A stretch of 64,000 bases of DNA from Comamonadaceae bacterium PBBC1. GTDB taxonomy: Bacteria > Pseudomonadota > Gammaproteobacteria > Burkholderiales > Burkholderiaceae_C. The position numbers were made by a program, and so were the translations under genes. Below the pieces are notes generated by a model, which was given only the letters and a program-made list of their open reading frames with translations, did not search any database and was not told the DNA's origin. Position 1 is the stretch's first letter. Each line of letters starts with the position of its first letter. This document shows, piece after piece, positions 1 through 9,855 of this stretch. The stretch spans positions 256,090 to 320,089 of the forward strand of contig NKIP01000001.1 in assembly GCA_002256145.1 (NCBI GenBank), given 5' to 3'.

Positions 1-133
1 ATTGGCCGATCTGATTTTGGGTGATCGGATTGTGGTCAAGCGCTCTGAGCACACGGTGCGCTTTTTGCATCCCGCAGGTTGGAACTACTTTGACACCCTG
101 CGTAAGAAAATGCATTGGAATGGAGGCGACTGA
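1..133 (+). CDS. nadK: NAD kinase, C-terminal end (partial)
   Basis: Only the last 43 codons are in the window, read from base 2 to a TGA at 131-133. The tail carries the conserved NAD kinase ending with the motif [16 protein letters not shown], which matches the HPxGYxYxxTLRxKLxW ending of bacterial ATP-NAD kinases. The enzyme phosphorylates NAD to NADP in the cytosol; its nucleotide-binding part lies off the left edge. The nadK-recN order on one strand is common in proteobacteria, and only 3 bases separate this stop from the recN start, so the two are probably one transcript. Confidence 0.85.
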   Translation, partial: LADLILGDRIVVKRSEHTVRFLHPAGWNYFDTLRKKMHWNGGD

Positions 134-136
134 GAC

Positions 137-1828
137 ATGGCACTGACGCACATCACCTTGCGCGACTTTGTGATCGTGCAATCCCTTGAATTGGACCTGG
201 CCAGTGGTTTCAGCGTTTTGACGGGTGAAACCGGTGCCGGCAAATCCATCTTGATTGACGCACTGCAGCTGGCCTTGGGTGCTCGCGCCGAATCTGGCGT
301 GGTCCGTGAAGGTGCAAGCCGCTGTGAAGTTTGCGCCGAATTCGACCCCACCCCCGCCATCCAGTCTTGGCTGGAGGAGGCTGGTTTTGAAACGAATGTC
401 TCGTTGTTGTTGCGCCGCACAGTCGACACCTCGGGCAAAAGCCGCGCCTGGGTCAATGGCAGCCCTGCCACCGCAACACAGCTGCGCGAACTGGGCGAGC
501 AACTGTTGGACATCCACGGGCAACACGCCTGGCAAAGCCTGACTCGCCCCGATGCGGTGCGTGGCTTGCTGGATGCGTATGCGGGCATTGACACCCGCCC
601 CCTGAAAACCACTTGGCACACTTGGCGACAAGCCCAGCAAACTCTGACCGATGCGCAACAAGCTCAAAGCACCCTGACCCGTGAGCGAGAACGTCTGGCG
701 TGGCAAATCGGTGAACTGGAAAAACTCAATCCCCAAGTGGATGAATGGCAGGAGCTGAGCACCCAGCATGGCCGACTGGCCAACGCTCAAGCCCTGCTGG
801 ATGGGGCCAATTTGGGCACTGTCTTGCTCGAAGGTGAAGAAAACGACGGCGAAGGTGGCGCACTCAGGCAGCTGTCGCGTGCCATCCAGGCCTTGCAATC
901 GCTTGGCCCCGTCGAGCCTGAGTTCAGCGCTCTGGCCGATGTCCTGACTTCAGCTCTGGCACAAGCCGAAGACGTGGCCCATAGCCTGCATGCGTATTTG
1001 CGCAAAACCGATCTGGACCCCGAACAATTGGCCAAACTCGATGAGCGAATGGGCCTTTGGTTATCCTTGGCCAGGCGTTACAAAAAAACACCTGACGAAC
1101 TGCCACTGTCACTGCAGGCTTGGCGTCAAGAGTTGGCTCAACTCGATGCTGCTGCCGACTTGCAAAGTCTGCAAAAAGCCGCAATGGCTGCACAAAACGC
1201 CTGCACCCAAGCGGCCAAAGCGGTCTCGCGTCAGCGTCAACAAGCGGCCAAACCACTGGCTCAGGCGGTCAGCAGCGCGATGCAGCAACTGGGCATGCAG
1301 GGGGGGCGATTTGAGGTGCAATTGCTACCCTTGGAAACACTCGCGCAGCACGGCATGGAAGAGGTCAGTTTTCTCGTTGCCGGGCACGAAGGCAGCACAC
1401 CAAGACCTGTGGGCAAAGTGGCCTCGGGTGGAGAACTCTCGCGCATTGCACTGGCCATCGCAGTGACCACCAGCGAACTGGGCGAAGCAGGTACCTTGAT
1501 TTTTGACGAAGTGGACTCTGGTGTGGGTGGTGCCGTGGCCGAAACCGTGGGCCGCTTGATGAAGCAACTGGGCCAACACCGTCAGGTGCTGGCAGTCACC
1601 CACCTGCCCCAAGTAGCCGCCTGCGCTGACCACCATCTGTTGGTCAGCAAAGCCGCCGCCAAGGGCCAAGTCAGCAGCCAAGTCCGAGGCGTCAGCGGCG
1701 ATGAGCGCGTGAGTGAAATCGCTCGCATGTTGGGCGGAGAAAAGTTATCGGCGACCACCTTGGCGCATGCCCGTGAAATGCTCGGCAACCCCACCAAAAC
1801 CATGGGCCGCAAGGCCGCTCAACGCTGA
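137..1828 (+). CDS. recN: DNA repair protein RecN
   Basis: SMC-like ATPase that acts at DNA double-strand breaks, holding ends or sister chromatids for RecA-dependent repair. The 563-residue protein (family about 550) has the Walker A GETGAGKS at residues 30-37, a long coiled-coil middle (roughly 160-370), the ABC signature ASGGELSRI at 429-437 and Walker [10 protein letters not shown] near 454-462, in the head-coil-head order of RecN. A GGAGG ribosome site lies 10 bases before the ATG, inside the nadK end. In E. coli recN is LexA controlled, but no SOS box is evident here because transcription probably comes through nadK. Confidence 0.95.
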   Translation: MALTHITLRDFVIVQSLELDLASGFSVLTGETGAGKSILIDALQLALGARAESGVVREGASRCEVCAEFDPTPAIQSWLEEAGFETNVSLLLRRTVDTSGKSRAWVNGSPATATQLRELGEQLLDIHGQHAWQSLTRPDAVRGLLDAYAGIDTRPLKTTWHTWRQAQQTLTDAQQAQSTLTRERERLAWQIGELEKLNPQVDEWQELSTQHGRLANAQALLDGANLGTVLLEGEENDGEGGALRQLSRAIQALQSLGPVEPEFSALADVLTSALAQAEDVAHSLHAYLRKTDLDPEQLAKLDERMGLWLSLARRYKKTPDELPLSLQAWRQELAQLDAAADLQSLQKAAMAAQNACTQAAKAVSRQRQQAAKPLAQAVSSAMQQLGMQGGRFEVQLLPLETLAQHGMEEVSFLVAGHEGSTPRPVGKVASGGELSRIALAIAVTTSELGEAGTLIFDEVDSGVGGAVAETVGRLMKQLGQHRQVLAVTHLPQVAACADHHLLVSKAAAKGQVSSQVRGVSGDERVSEIARMLGGEKLSATTLAHAREMLGNPTKTMGRKAAQR

Positions 1829-1830
1829 AC

Positions 1831-2688
1831 ATGGACATCATCCTCATCACCGGCATGTCCGGCTCAGGCAAGTCGGTGGCGCTGCACGCACTCGAAGACG
1901 CGGGCTATTACTGCGTCGACAACCTGCCACCCGAATTGTTGATCCCCTTTGTCAAGCTCGAAGAACAACAAAAGGAACAACGTCTGGCCATTGCGATTGA
2001 CGTGCGCAGCGCCAACTCCTTGCACCTCTTGCCCGAGCAAATGGCCTTGTTGCGCGACATGGGCATGACTGTGAAGTCGGTCTTCCTGGACGCCTCATCG
2101 GACACCTTGCAGCGGCGTTATTCGGAAACACGCCGCAAGCACCCTTTGTCAGGTGGCGACAAACCTCAAAACGACAAAGCACTGGTGGAAACCATCGGAT
2201 TCGAACGCGAACTCTTGTCTGACCTGCGAGAGCGTGCCCACGTCATCGACACCAGTTTGCTGCGCTCGGCTCAACTTCAGACCTACATCAAAACGCTGGT
2301 CAGCGCCCCATCGGCGCAGCTGACTCTGGTGTTTGAATCCTTTGCTTTCAAACGCGGCATTCCCACCGACGCCGACTATGTGTTTGACGTGCGCATGCTG
2401 CCCAACCCTCACTATGAAAGTGCCCTCAAGCCCCTGACGGGATGTGACGAGCCTGTTCAGGCTTACCTGCGTCAGTCGGAAGAATTTGTTCAAATGCAAT
2501 TGCAAATCGAGGGGTTTTTAAAACACTGGATTCCGGCGATTGAGCGTGACCATCGCAGTTACGTGACGGTGGCCATCGGCTGCACGGGAGGGCAACACCG
2601 CTCGGTGTTCATGGTGGAGCAACTGGTGCAAAACTTCGGCACACGGTGGCTCACCCTCAAACGACACCGAGAGCTGGACGCGCTCTGA
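1831..2688 (+). CDS. rapZ: RNase adapter / nucleotide-binding protein RapZ
   Basis: P-loop protein of the RapZ/YvcJ family. In enterobacteria RapZ binds GlmZ-type small RNAs and presents them to RNase E to control glucosamine-6-phosphate synthesis; whether that sRNA circuit exists here is unknown. The 285-residue protein has Walker A GMSGSGKS at residues 8-15, the DVRS segment at 57-60 and the highly conserved C-terminal GCTGGQHRS (250-258) that belongs to the RNA-binding and ligand-sensing half. It starts 2 bases after the recN stop, so it is likely cotranslated with recN. The usual proteobacterial neighbours rpoN/hprK/ptsN are not seen here. Confidence 0.93.
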   Translation: MDIILITGMSGSGKSVALHALEDAGYYCVDNLPPELLIPFVKLEEQQKEQRLAIAIDVRSANSLHLLPEQMALLRDMGMTVKSVFLDASSDTLQRRYSETRRKHPLSGGDKPQNDKALVETIGFERELLSDLRERAHVIDTSLLRSAQLQTYIKTLVSAPSAQLTLVFESFAFKRGIPTDADYVFDVRMLPNPHYESALKPLTGCDEPVQAYLRQSEEFVQMQLQIEGFLKHWIPAIERDHRSYVTVAIGCTGGQHRSVFMVEQLVQNFGTRWLTLKRHRELDAL

Positions 2689-2778
2689 CTCAACTCATTT
2701 GCAATCCCTATTGCGGCTCACCTGAGGAGCGGGTTGCCACAAATACAGGCCAGGCACAGGTCGCCGACATGCCATGGG

Positions 2779-3819
2779 TCAATCCATCAGCAAGGTTCGA
2801 ATCGGCGCTGGCAAACCCATCGCGGGCCAGGCATGGGCATCCACCCACAGTCCGGCACAAGCCGGGTTGGATGCCGCAGACCCAAGCATGCGCACCGGGT
2901 GCAAATGCAAATCGCGGTGGGTCAACACATGCTTCCAGGGTGTTCTGTAATCAAGCTGCGTGCCTTGCGCCCAGGCGGCCAACAAATCCGTTTCCGAGTC
3001 GAACACCGGCAAGCTGAACAAACCGGCCCAAATACCGGTGTCCGGGCGCTTTTGCAGCCACACCTGCCCTTGCTCATTAACAGCCCAAAGTAACCACAGC
3101 GTGGCACTGCTGCGTTTGAGTTTGCGGGTTTTGACGGGATAGGCCAGCGGCTCGCCACGGGCTTTGGCTTGGCACACAGCGTGCACAGGGCAGGATTCGC
3201 ACTGAACCTTGCGCGGCAAACACACGGTGGCCCCCAAATCCATCAGGGCCTGGGTGTAACGCGGCATGTCGGCAGCTTGGGTGGGCAACAAGTCTTGCGC
3301 CAGCGCCCAAAGGGTTTTTTCGTTCTTGGCCACAGCCAAATCATCGCCGTAACCAAGCACACGGGTCAGCACGCGTTTGACATTGCCATCCAAAATGGCC
3401 ACACGTTCTTGAAAGCAAAACGCCGCAATCGCTGCCGCTGTGGATCGGCCAATGCCGGGCAGGGTTTGCAGATCGTCGGCGCGGCGCGGAAATGACCCGC
3501 CAAAACGCCCCATCACCTCTTGGGCGCATTTGTGCAAGTTGCGGGCACGGCTGTAATAACCCAGGCCACTCCACAGAGCCAGCACATCGTCTTGCGGCGC
3601 GGCTGCCAACGCAGCCACGTCCGGAAAACGCACCAAGAAACGCGAAAAATAATCCAACACCGTGCTCACCTGCGTTTGCTGCAACATGATTTCGGACAAC
3701 CAAACGCGGTAAGGGTCTTGGGTGTTTTGCCAGGGCAGGCTTTGCCGCCCGTGCAGTCGCTGCCACGCCACCATGCGGCTGGCAAAATCTTCAGGCAAAG
3801 TTGTCACGGTTTCTGGCAT
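2779..3819 (-). CDS. mutY: A/G-specific adenine DNA glycosylase MutY
   Basis: Removes adenine mispaired with 8-oxoguanine. Counting from the ATG at 3819 (346 residues): catalytic Glu43 in [10 protein letters not shown], helix-hairpin-helix LPGIGRSTA at 120-128, catalytic Asp144, and the 4Fe-4S cysteines C200, C207, C210 and C216 with the typical 6-2-5 spacing. The last third is the degenerate Nudix-like domain that recognises 8-oxoG. A longer reading to 3888 would lie inside mutM and adds residues without homology character, so the ATG at 3819, overlapping the mutM end by 16 bases, is preferred. mutM and mutY are co-oriented and translationally linked, which pairs the two GO-system glycosylases. 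Confidence 0.95.
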   Translation of the reverse strand: MPETVTTLPEDFASRMVAWQRLHGRQSLPWQNTQDPYRVWLSEIMLQQTQVSTVLDYFSRFLVRFPDVAALAAAPQDDVLALWSGLGYYSRARNLHKCAQEVMGRFGGSFPRRADDLQTLPGIGRSTAAAIAAFCFQERVAILDGNVKRVLTRVLGYGDDLAVAKNEKTLWALAQDLLPTQAADMPRYTQALMDLGATVCLPRKVQCESCPVHAVCQAKARGEPLAYPVKTRKLKRSSATLWLLWAVNEQGQVWLQKRPDTGIWAGLFSLPVFDSETDLLAAWAQGTQLDYRTPWKHVLTHRDLHLHPVRMLGSAASNPACAGLWVDAHAWPAMGLPAPIRTLLMD

Positions 3820-4619
3820 GTTGGGCAATAAAAGGTGGTGCGCTGGCCTTGCAGCATGGACTTGATGGGTGCAGCACAGCGTCGGCAAGGTTCGCCCGCC
3901 CGGCCATAAACAGCGGCTTCCAACTGAAAGTAGCCGGTGAGGCCTTCGGCGCTCACAAAATCCTTGAGTGAACTGCCGCCTTGCTCCAGCGCTCGGTTCA
4001 GCACTTGGACAATGGCGGCGTGCAAGCGGGCCACACGCGGTTTAGACAAACGCGCGGCCTTGGTCGTAGGGCGAATGCCCGCCATGAACAAAGCTTCAGA
4101 AGCGTAAATATTGCCCACACCCACCACCACATCACCCGCCAACAAGACCTGTTTGATGGCCGACTGACGTTTTTTGAGGGCCAGCGCAAAAGCGATCACA
4201 TCAAACTGGGCACTCAAGGGCTCGACACCCAGACGTCCCAGCAATTTCTGCGCTTGAGGTGAGTCTTCAGACGGGGCCCAGACCACTGCACCAAAGCGGC
4301 GCGGGTCGTGCAAACGCAACACCCCCCGATCGGTCACCAAGTCCATGTGGTCGTGCACGCCGGGCTCGGGCTGCGCAGGCGCAAAGTTAAGGCTGCCGGA
4401 CATGCCCAAATGCAGCAGCAACAAGCCTTGGTCCAAATCAAGCAAGAGGTATTTACCGCGTCGGCGCACCCCCACAACCTGTCTTCCCACCAAGTGAAGC
4501 GCAGGCACACCCAAGGGCCAGCGCAGTGGCTTGCCCATGTGCAGGGCCAAGATTCGGGCTGAAGCAATGCGATCGACAAAACTGCGACGGGTGACTTCTA
4601 CTTCGGGGAGTTCAGGCAT
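3804..4619 (-). CDS. mutM: Formamidopyrimidine-DNA glycosylase MutM (Fpg)
   Basis: Bifunctional glycosylase/AP lyase that excises 8-oxoguanine and formamidopyrimidines. The protein is 271 residues, normal for Fpg, and begins MPELPEVE, so the catalytic proline (Pro1 after Met removal) and the adjacent Glu are present. A C-terminal zinc finger has C245/C248 and C265/C268. It is the first gene of a mutM-mutY pair and is divergent from the TPR gene, with 70 bases between the two start codons that must hold both promoters. Confidence 0.96.
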   Translation of the reverse strand: MPELPEVEVTRRSFVDRIASARILALHMGKPLRWPLGVPALHLVGRQVVGVRRRGKYLLLDLDQGLLLLHLGMSGSLNFAPAQPEPGVHDHMDLVTDRGVLRLHDPRRFGAVVWAPSEDSPQAQKLLGRLGVEPLSAQFDVIAFALALKKRQSAIKQVLLAGDVVVGVGNIYASEALFMAGIRPTTKAARLSKPRVARLHAAIVQVLNRALEQGGSSLKDFVSAEGLTGYFQLEAAVYGRAGEPCRRCAAPIKSMLQGQRTTFYCPTCQKP

Positions 4620-4689
4620 AGGCTGGGGGGCAAAAAGGGGCTTGTTTGACGCTGCTCAAGCCAGCGGCTTGCTCGATTATGATGAAGCC

Positions 4690-6432
4690 ATGAAATTCTG
4701 GTTTCGACTCGCCGTCATCTCCTCTTGCGTTTTGAGCGCATGGGCACAACCGGCCACACCCGCCGCACCACCCGCACCCCCTGTGGCCGAAAACCCTGCG
4801 CAAAAATCAGCCCTTGATGCTGTTTTGTTTTACCAATTGCTGCTGGGTGAATTGAATGTGCGCAGCGGCTCGCCAGGCAGTGGTTTTTCTCTGATTCTGG
4901 ATGCGGCACGCAAAACCAACGACCCCCGGCTGTTTCAGCGAGCCGTCGATCTGGCTTTGCAGTCGCGATCAGGCGATGCAGCCCTTCAAGCCGCACAGGC
5001 ATGGAAAAAAGCGATCCCCCAAGCCACCGAAGCCAACCGCTATGTGTTGCAAATTTTGCTCGCCTTGAACAAAGTCGACGAAGCGGGACAGGCCTTGACC
5101 GACTCCATCCGAGAACTGCCCGAAGCCGAACAAAGCATGGCCATTGCTTCTGTGCCCCGGGTTTTTTCCAGGGTGCAAGACAAACAAATGGCGGCAGACA
5201 CTGTTGAAAAAGCCTTGGCTTTTGCCTTGAAACAAAGCAGCACCGCAGCCACGACATGGACCACCATTGGCCGCATGCGGCGCGATTCAGGTCAACTCCC
5301 TTTGGCCATAGAAGCAGCACGCCAAGGCCACGCCGCAGATGCCAAGGCCTCTGCGCCCCTGATTTTGGCGCTCAGCCTGGCCAATTCAGCCCCTGCCGAA
5401 ATGTCGCCATTTTTGGCACAAGCCATGCAAGGCGACGTTCAGCCGCCATTAAGACTTGGATACGTCAGGCACCTGATCGGTCAAGCCCAACAAGCACAAG
5501 CCTTGCATGAGCTCAAGCGCCTGAATGCAGAACACCCCACCTTTTCAGAAGCCTGGCTGGTACACGGTTTGATGCTCCAAGAAAACAGCCAATGGTCCGA
5601 AGCCGAAAAAAAACTGCGCCAATACGTTCAATTGGTCCAAAGCAGTCAAGACAAGGATGAACAAGCCAGATTGTCCGAGGCCTTGATGGCCTTGGCACAA
5701 ATAGCCCAGCGCTTGGGTCAATTGAACCAAGCAGCGCAGTGGCTGAGTCAAGTTCCTGCCGCGGCCGACCCCATCAAACTGGCCAGCCGTCAGGCCGACT
5801 TGCTCAGCCAACAAGGCCGCAGCGAGGAAGCACGCCAAGTATTGGCCCAAATCAAAACCACTAACACCGAACAAGCCATTCGCAAAGCCCTTGTTCAGTC
5901 GGTTTGGCTGCGTGACAACAAGCGGTTTGATGAAGCTTACACCGTCGTCAAACAAGCCATGAATGCCAACGCCCCCAACAGCGAACTGCTGTCCGAGCTG
6001 GCCATGGTGACTGAAAAGCTCAAGCGCTTTGACGAAATGGAAAGCCTGCTGCGCGAGCTCATGCAGCTCAAACCACAAGACCCCCATGCCTTCAACGCCC
6101 TGGGCTATTCCTTGGCCGACCGCAACGTTCGACTCGACGAAGCCCGGCAATTGATCATGAAAGCCCTGAAGCTCTCTCCCAACGACGCCTACATTCAAGA
6201 CAGTCTGGGCTGGGTGGCTTTTCGCCAAGGCCAGTTGAGCGAAGCTCGCGACATTTTGCAGGCCGCCTACAAAGCCCGCCCTGATGCCGAGATTGCGGCC
6301 CACCTGGGCGAAGTCCTTTGGAGCATGGGTCAACAAAAAGAAGCTCAAGCCATTTGGCGCGAAGGCCTTTTGCTCAAAGCCGACAACGAAACGCTGGTTG
6401 AAACCCTCAAACGCTTTGATTTCAAGCCATGA
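4690..6432 (+). CDS. Exported tetratricopeptide repeat protein
   Basis: 580-residue protein beginning with a clear Sec signal peptide (MKFWFRLAVISSCVLSAWAQ), followed by a Pro/Ala-rich linker and then alpha-helical TPR repeats; the best units lie at about residues 430-560 and contain AFNALGYSLADRN and DAYIQDSLGWVAFRQG. It is expected to be periplasmic or anchored at the inner face of the envelope. A TPR protein in this place immediately before lolB is a conserved betaproteobacterial arrangement, suggesting a part in outer-membrane or lipoprotein assembly (inference). The start was chosen because the signal peptide begins there; upstream codons overlap mutM in antisense. The lolB start overlaps its stop. 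Confidence 0.85.
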   Translation: MKFWFRLAVISSCVLSAWAQPATPAAPPAPPVAENPAQKSALDAVLFYQLLLGELNVRSGSPGSGFSLILDAARKTNDPRLFQRAVDLALQSRSGDAALQAAQAWKKAIPQATEANRYVLQILLALNKVDEAGQALTDSIRELPEAEQSMAIASVPRVFSRVQDKQMAADTVEKALAFALKQSSTAATTWTTIGRMRRDSGQLPLAIEAARQGHAADAKASAPLILALSLANSAPAEMSPFLAQAMQGDVQPPLRLGYVRHLIGQAQQAQALHELKRLNAEHPTFSEAWLVHGLMLQENSQWSEAEKKLRQYVQLVQSSQDKDEQARLSEALMALAQIAQRLGQLNQAAQWLSQVPAAADPIKLASRQADLLSQQGRSEEARQVLAQIKTTNTEQAIRKALVQSVWLRDNKRFDEAYTVVKQAMNANAPNSELLSELAMVTEKLKRFDEMESLLRELMQLKPQDPHAFNALGYSLADRNVRLDEARQLIMKALKLSPNDAYIQDSLGWVAFRQGQLSEARDILQAAYKARPDAEIAAHLGEVLWSMGQQKEAQAIWREGLLLKADNETLVETLKRFDFKP

Positions 6433-6983
6433 TGAACAAGGCAACTTGGCCAGCGGTGGGCACACAACTTGTTTCTGGTCAAAACAGGCCAAGCTGGCGG
6501 CTGGAGCGAGGTACATGGGCTGCAACGCTGGTCTTGGCCCTGTTGGCCACGGGCTGCTCGACCCCTCGCTTGAGCGCACCAGACGCCAACGCTTACTGGT
6601 CAGGACGCTTGGCCATTGAAGTTCTCAAAGAGCCACCCGAAACCTTGAGCGCCAGTTTTGAATTGCAGGGCTCGGCCCAAACAGGTGAAATGGTTTTGCT
6701 CAGCCCCATCGGAACCACCTTGGCCTTGCTCAAATGGTCTGCACAGGGTGCGCAACTGACACAAGGACAGCAGCAAACTCAAAGCAACAATCTGCAAAGC
6801 CTAGGGGCTCGATTGACAGGGACCGAGTTGCCCATTGCGGCCTTGTTTGAATGGCTTGCAGGTCGTCCGGCTGAGGCACCGGGCTGGCAAGTGGATTTAT
6901 CAGGACACGCTCAAGGCAAAATCACGGCTGTGCGCCAACAGCCCGTCCCAGGGGCTTTGCTGCGCATCGCCTTGGACCGCTGA
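6429..6983 (+). CDS. lolB: Outer-membrane lipoprotein receptor LolB
   Basis: LolB takes lipoproteins from the carrier LolA and inserts them in the outer membrane. The 184-residue product has a lipobox LLATGC with the acylated cysteine at residue 43, then a LolB-like beta-barrel domain (GRLAIEV..., SASFELQGS, GEMVLLSPIGT). The ATG overlaps the TPR stop as ATGATGA, so translation is coupled. The region before the lipobox (about 28 residues ahead of the hydrophobic stretch) is long for a signal peptide, and the true start could be internal. ispE follows 49 bases later, the usual lolB-ispE order. The partner lolA is at 35.7-36.4 kb in this window. Confidence 0.88.
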   Translation: MMNKATWPAVGTQLVSGQNRPSWRLERGTWAATLVLALLATGCSTPRLSAPDANAYWSGRLAIEVLKEPPETLSASFELQGSAQTGEMVLLSPIGTTLALLKWSAQGAQLTQGQQQTQSNNLQSLGARLTGTELPIAALFEWLAGRPAEAPGWQVDLSGHAQGKITAVRQQPVPGALLRIALDR

Positions 6984-7032
6984 GCACAAACCATCATCAT
7001 CCGAGCACACCCAGCATGGTGATAATCCATTC

Positions 7033-7878
7033 ATGAAATCGCTCTACGATGTGCCCGCCCCGGCCAAACTGAACCTTTTTTTGCACATCACAGGTCGCCG
7101 ACCTGATGGCTACCACTTGCTGCAATCGGTTTTCATGCTGATCGACTGGTGCGACACCTTGCATTTTGAAAAGCGGCCTGGCGGCGGCATCAGTCGTGAG
7201 GATCTCACGATGGCACTGCCAGACAATGACCTGATCACCCGTGCTGCGCATTTGCTGCAAAACCACACCGGATGCACCGATGGGGTTCACATCGCCGTTG
7301 AAAAACAAATTCCTGCGCAAGCGGGCATGGGCGGCGGATCTTCCGACGCTGCCTCTTGCCTGTTGGCCCTGAACCGTTTGTGGAAACTCAAGCTGAATCT
7401 GTCCGAACTTGAGCAACTGGGCCTGAAACTGGGTGCCGATGTGCCATTTTTTTTGCGAGGTCGCAACTCTTGGGTCGAGGGGATTGGAGAAAAAATCACC
7501 CCCATCGATTTGCCTGCAGCCCACTTTTGGGTCATCAAGCCCCCAACTGGTCTTGAAACTTCTCAAATATTTGCGCATCCAGATCTTAAACGTGACACAA
7601 ACACTGCTACAATTTCTGTCTTCGCTGCACAGACATATGACTTCGGTCACAATGATTTGCAAGCCGTTGCACAAAACTTGTGCCCCGGTATCGGTCAGGC
7701 AATTCACTTGCTCAACGATCACGGATTACAAGCTAGAATGACGGGTTCCGGAAGCGCAGTGTTTGCCCTTTGCAAGGACAGCACCAAGAAAGTGACAGTA
7801 CCTGATCATTTTCTCAGCCGGTTTTGCAGCAACATGGAAGTTCATCCTTTAACAGGTTGGGCATCCAGCGAAAGTTGA
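7033..7878 (+). CDS. ispE: 4-diphosphocytidyl-2-C-methyl-D-erythritol kinase IspE
   Basis: GHMP-family kinase for the fourth step of the MEP isoprenoid pathway. Product of 281 residues with the substrate-binding start PAPAKLNLFLHI (catalytic Lys12), the ATP-binding glycine loop AQAGMGGGSSDAA (about 95-106) and the C-terminal GSGSAVFAL motif. The ATG at 7033 directly precedes the conserved N terminus; longer readings run into lolB. The last third of the gene (from about 7550) is visibly richer in A/T than the first part while still coding for conserved IspE sequence, which may reflect a promoter for the following tRNA-Gln/prs inside it. Confidence 0.94.
   Translation: MKSLYDVPAPAKLNLFLHITGRRPDGYHLLQSVFMLIDWCDTLHFEKRPGGGISREDLTMALPDNDLITRAAHLLQNHTGCTDGVHIAVEKQIPAQAGMGGGSSDAASCLLALNRLWKLKLNLSELEQLGLKLGADVPFFLRGRNSWVEGIGEKITPIDLPAAHFWVIKPPTGLETSQIFAHPDLKRDTNTATISVFAAQTYDFGHNDLQAVAQNLCPGIGQAIHLLNDHGLQARMTGSGSAVFALCKDSTKKVTVPDHFLSRFCSNMEVHPLTGWASSES
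7586..7613 (+). promoter_or_regulatory. Possible promoter inside ispE for tRNA-Gln/prs
   Basis: An extended -10 element TGCTACAAT (7605-7613) lies 16 bases after a weak -35-like TTAAAC (7586-7591), in the A/T-rich stretch of ispE about 300 bases before tRNA-Gln. No better sigma-70 match was found nearer the tRNA by eye. This is a pattern match only. Confidence 0.25.
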
Positions 7879-7912
7879 TCGGTTGATCGCTGTTCCAGCG
7901 GTTAACCCGTGT

Positions 7913-7989
7913 AGGGGAGTCGCCAAGTTGGTTAAGGCACCGGATTTTGATTCCGGCATTCGAAGGTTCGAGTCCTTCTTCCCCTGCCA
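7913..7989 (+). tRNA. glnT: tRNA-Gln (anticodon UUG)
   Basis: A 77-base cloverleaf with encoded CCA. The acceptor arm AGGGGAG pairs with TTCCCCT before discriminator G and CCA. The anticodon arm CCGGA/TCCGG encloses loop TTTTGAT, with anticodon TTG at 7947-7949. The T arm GAAGG/CCTTC encloses TTCGAGT. It sits between ispE and prs, a location conserved in betaproteobacteria, and is probably processed from an ispE or prs transcript. The gene symbol is only a convention. Confidence 0.96.
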
Positions 7990-8036
7990 AATACGTTCAT
8001 TCGTACAGGCCCTTTTTTCTGATCGCTGGAATGCAC

Positions 8037-9008
8037 ATGCAGCCTGCTCCGCTCCCCCCTGAATTCATGCTGTTCACTGGCAATGCCAATCCCGTTTTGG
8101 CTGCCGAAATCGCCAAGCACTTGGGTACGCAACTTGGCGCTGTGGATGTAGGACGTTTCTCCGATGGTGAAGTCACTGTCGAACTCAAGCAAAACGTTCG
8201 GGCACGCGAAGTGTTTGTGGTTCAGTCCACCTGTGCACCCACCAATGAAAACCTGATGGAATTGCTGATCATGGTCGACGCACTCAAACGTGCATCGGCT
8301 GGACGCATCAGTGCTGTCATTCCTTATTTTGGTTACGCCCGGCAAGACCGTCGTCCACGCTCGACGCGTGTGCCGATATCGGCCAAAGTGGTGGCCAACA
8401 TGCTGCAAGCCGTTGGTGTTGACAGCGTTTTGACCATGGACTTGCACGCCGACCAAATCCAGGGCTTCTTTGACATCCCGGTTGACAACATTTACGCGTC
8501 CCCAGTTTTGCTGGGCGATTTGCGCCAGCAAAACTACGACGATCTAATTGTTGTGTCACCTGACGTCGGTGGCGTGGTCCGTGCCCGCGCTTTGGCCAAA
8601 CAACTCGGTTGTGATCTGGCCATCATCGACAAGCGCCGCCCCAAAGCCAATGTCAGCGAAGTGATGCACGTCATTGGCGAGATCGATGGACGCAACTGTG
8701 TGATCATGGACGACATGATTGACACGGCGGGCACTTTGGTCAAAGCCGCAGAAGTGCTCAAAGAACGTGGTGCGAAAAAAGTTTATGCCTACTGCACTCA
8801 CCCCATTTTTTCGGGCCCAGCCATCGACCGCATCGCCAAAGGCGAAGCCCTCGACGAGGTTGTGGTCACCAACACCATCCCCTTGTCGGCACAAGCGGCT
8901 GCGTGTTCCAAGATTCGCCAACTCTCCGTGGCACCATTGATCGCTGAAACGATCAACCGCATTGCCCACGGTGAATCGGTGATGAGCCTGTTTTCTGATC
9001 ACGCCTGA
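8037..9008 (+). CDS. prs: Ribose-phosphate pyrophosphokinase
   Basis: Makes PRPP from ribose-5-phosphate and ATP for nucleotide, His and Trp synthesis. About 323 residues with the family landmarks MLFTGNANP near the N terminus, the ATP-binding region [10 protein letters not shown], the catalytic flexible-loop segment after [10 protein letters not shown] (Lys/Arg rich, [10 protein letters not shown]) and the PRPP-binding signature [11 protein letters not shown]. Two ATGs, 8031 and 8037, are possible; 8037 is favoured because a TGGA element sits 6 bases before it. tRNA-Gln is directly upstream, and a hairpin terminator follows at 9029. Confidence 0.95.
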   Translation: MQPAPLPPEFMLFTGNANPVLAAEIAKHLGTQLGAVDVGRFSDGEVTVELKQNVRAREVFVVQSTCAPTNENLMELLIMVDALKRASAGRISAVIPYFGYARQDRRPRSTRVPISAKVVANMLQAVGVDSVLTMDLHADQIQGFFDIPVDNIYASPVLLGDLRQQNYDDLIVVSPDVGGVVRARALAKQLGCDLAIIDKRRPKANVSEVMHVIGEIDGRNCVIMDDMIDTAGTLVKAAEVLKERGAKKVYAYCTHPIFSGPAIDRIAKGEALDEVVVTNTIPLSAQAAACSKIRQLSVAPLIAETINRIAHGESVMSLFSDHA

Positions 9009-9028
9009 TCGGTCACAGGCCCACAGTC

Positions 9029-9061
9029 GCCAGCCGTCTTCCAAGACTGGCTGGCTTTTTT
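9029..9061 (+). terminator. Rho-independent terminator after prs
   Basis: Stem GCCAGCCGTCTT / AAGAC-T-GGCTGGC (one bulged T) followed by a run of six T. It separates prs from rplY, which has its own ribosome site and presumably its own promoter or read-through. Confidence 0.8.
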
Positions 9062-9107
9062 GAGTCAGGGTCGCACTGGTCGCGGTGGGCCCTAGAAGGA
9101 GAAATGT

Positions 9108-9737
9108 ATGAAATTTGTCGCTTTTGAGCGCTCCAAGCAGGGCACGGGTGCGAGCCGCCGTCTCCGCAACGCCGGTCGCACACCGGGCATTGTTTATGGT
9201 TCCACAACGGCTCCTCAGCTGATTGAACTGGACCACAATGCTTTGTGGCACGCCTTGAAAAAAGAAGCGTTTCACGCCTCCATCCTGGACATGGAGTTCA
9301 ATGGTGAGTCCAGCAAAGTCTTGCTGCGTGACTACCAAATGCACCCCTACAAGCAATTGGTTCAACACATCGACTTCCAACGCGTCGATGCCAACACCAC
9401 TTTGCACATGAAAGTGCCATTGCACTACAGCGGTGAAGAAGAGTCGGAAGCCGTCAAGACTGACAAGTGCACGATCAACCACGTGGTGACCGAAATCGAA
9501 GTGGCTTGCTTGCCTGCCACCTTGCCTGAATTCATCGCCGTGGACCTCAAAGGTCTGACCAAAGGCGTTTCGCTTCATTTGAACGACATCACTTTGCCAA
9601 CGGGTTGCAAGCCCGTGACCCATGGCAAAAAGAACCCTGTCATTGTGACCGCTGTTGCACCTGTCGAAGAAATTGTGGTGGCACCTGTGGCCGCCGCTCC
9701 TGCAGATGCCAAAGGCAAGGGCAAAGGCAAGAAGTAA
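9108..9737 (+). CDS. rplY: 50S ribosomal protein L25 (CTC family)
   Basis: Binds 5S rRNA in the large subunit. At 209 residues this is the long CTC-type form: an N-terminal L25 beta barrel (residues 1-95, [20 protein letters not shown]...) plus a C-terminal TL5-like domain, ending in a low-complexity lysine/glycine tail KGKGKGKK typical of Burkholderiales. A strong AGAAGGAG ribosome site lies 7 bases before the ATG. It sits between prs and pth as in many beta- and gammaproteobacteria. Confidence 0.95.
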   Translation: MKFVAFERSKQGTGASRRLRNAGRTPGIVYGSTTAPQLIELDHNALWHALKKEAFHASILDMEFNGESSKVLLRDYQMHPYKQLVQHIDFQRVDANTTLHMKVPLHYSGEEESEAVKTDKCTINHVVTEIEVACLPATLPEFIAVDLKGLTKGVSLHLNDITLPTGCKPVTHGKKNPVIVTAVAPVEEIVVAPVAAAPADAKGKGKGKK

Positions 9738-9771
9738 TCTTCTTTTCCAAGGGCCAGCCAGCCTTGCTTTG

Positions 9772-9796
9772 AAAGGCCCGCGCAAGCGGGCCTTTT
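9772..9796 (+). terminator. Rho-independent terminator after rplY
   Basis: Hairpin AAAGGCCCGC-gcaa-GCGGGCCTTT running into a short T tract, 35 bases after the rplY stop. The symmetric A and T flanks could make it work in both directions, but only plus-strand genes abut it. Confidence 0.8.
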
Positions 9797-9855
9797 GCTT
9801 GGCATCTGTGCTGTTGATCCGAACACGTGAACGCTTCGCCAAGGACAATGATCCC

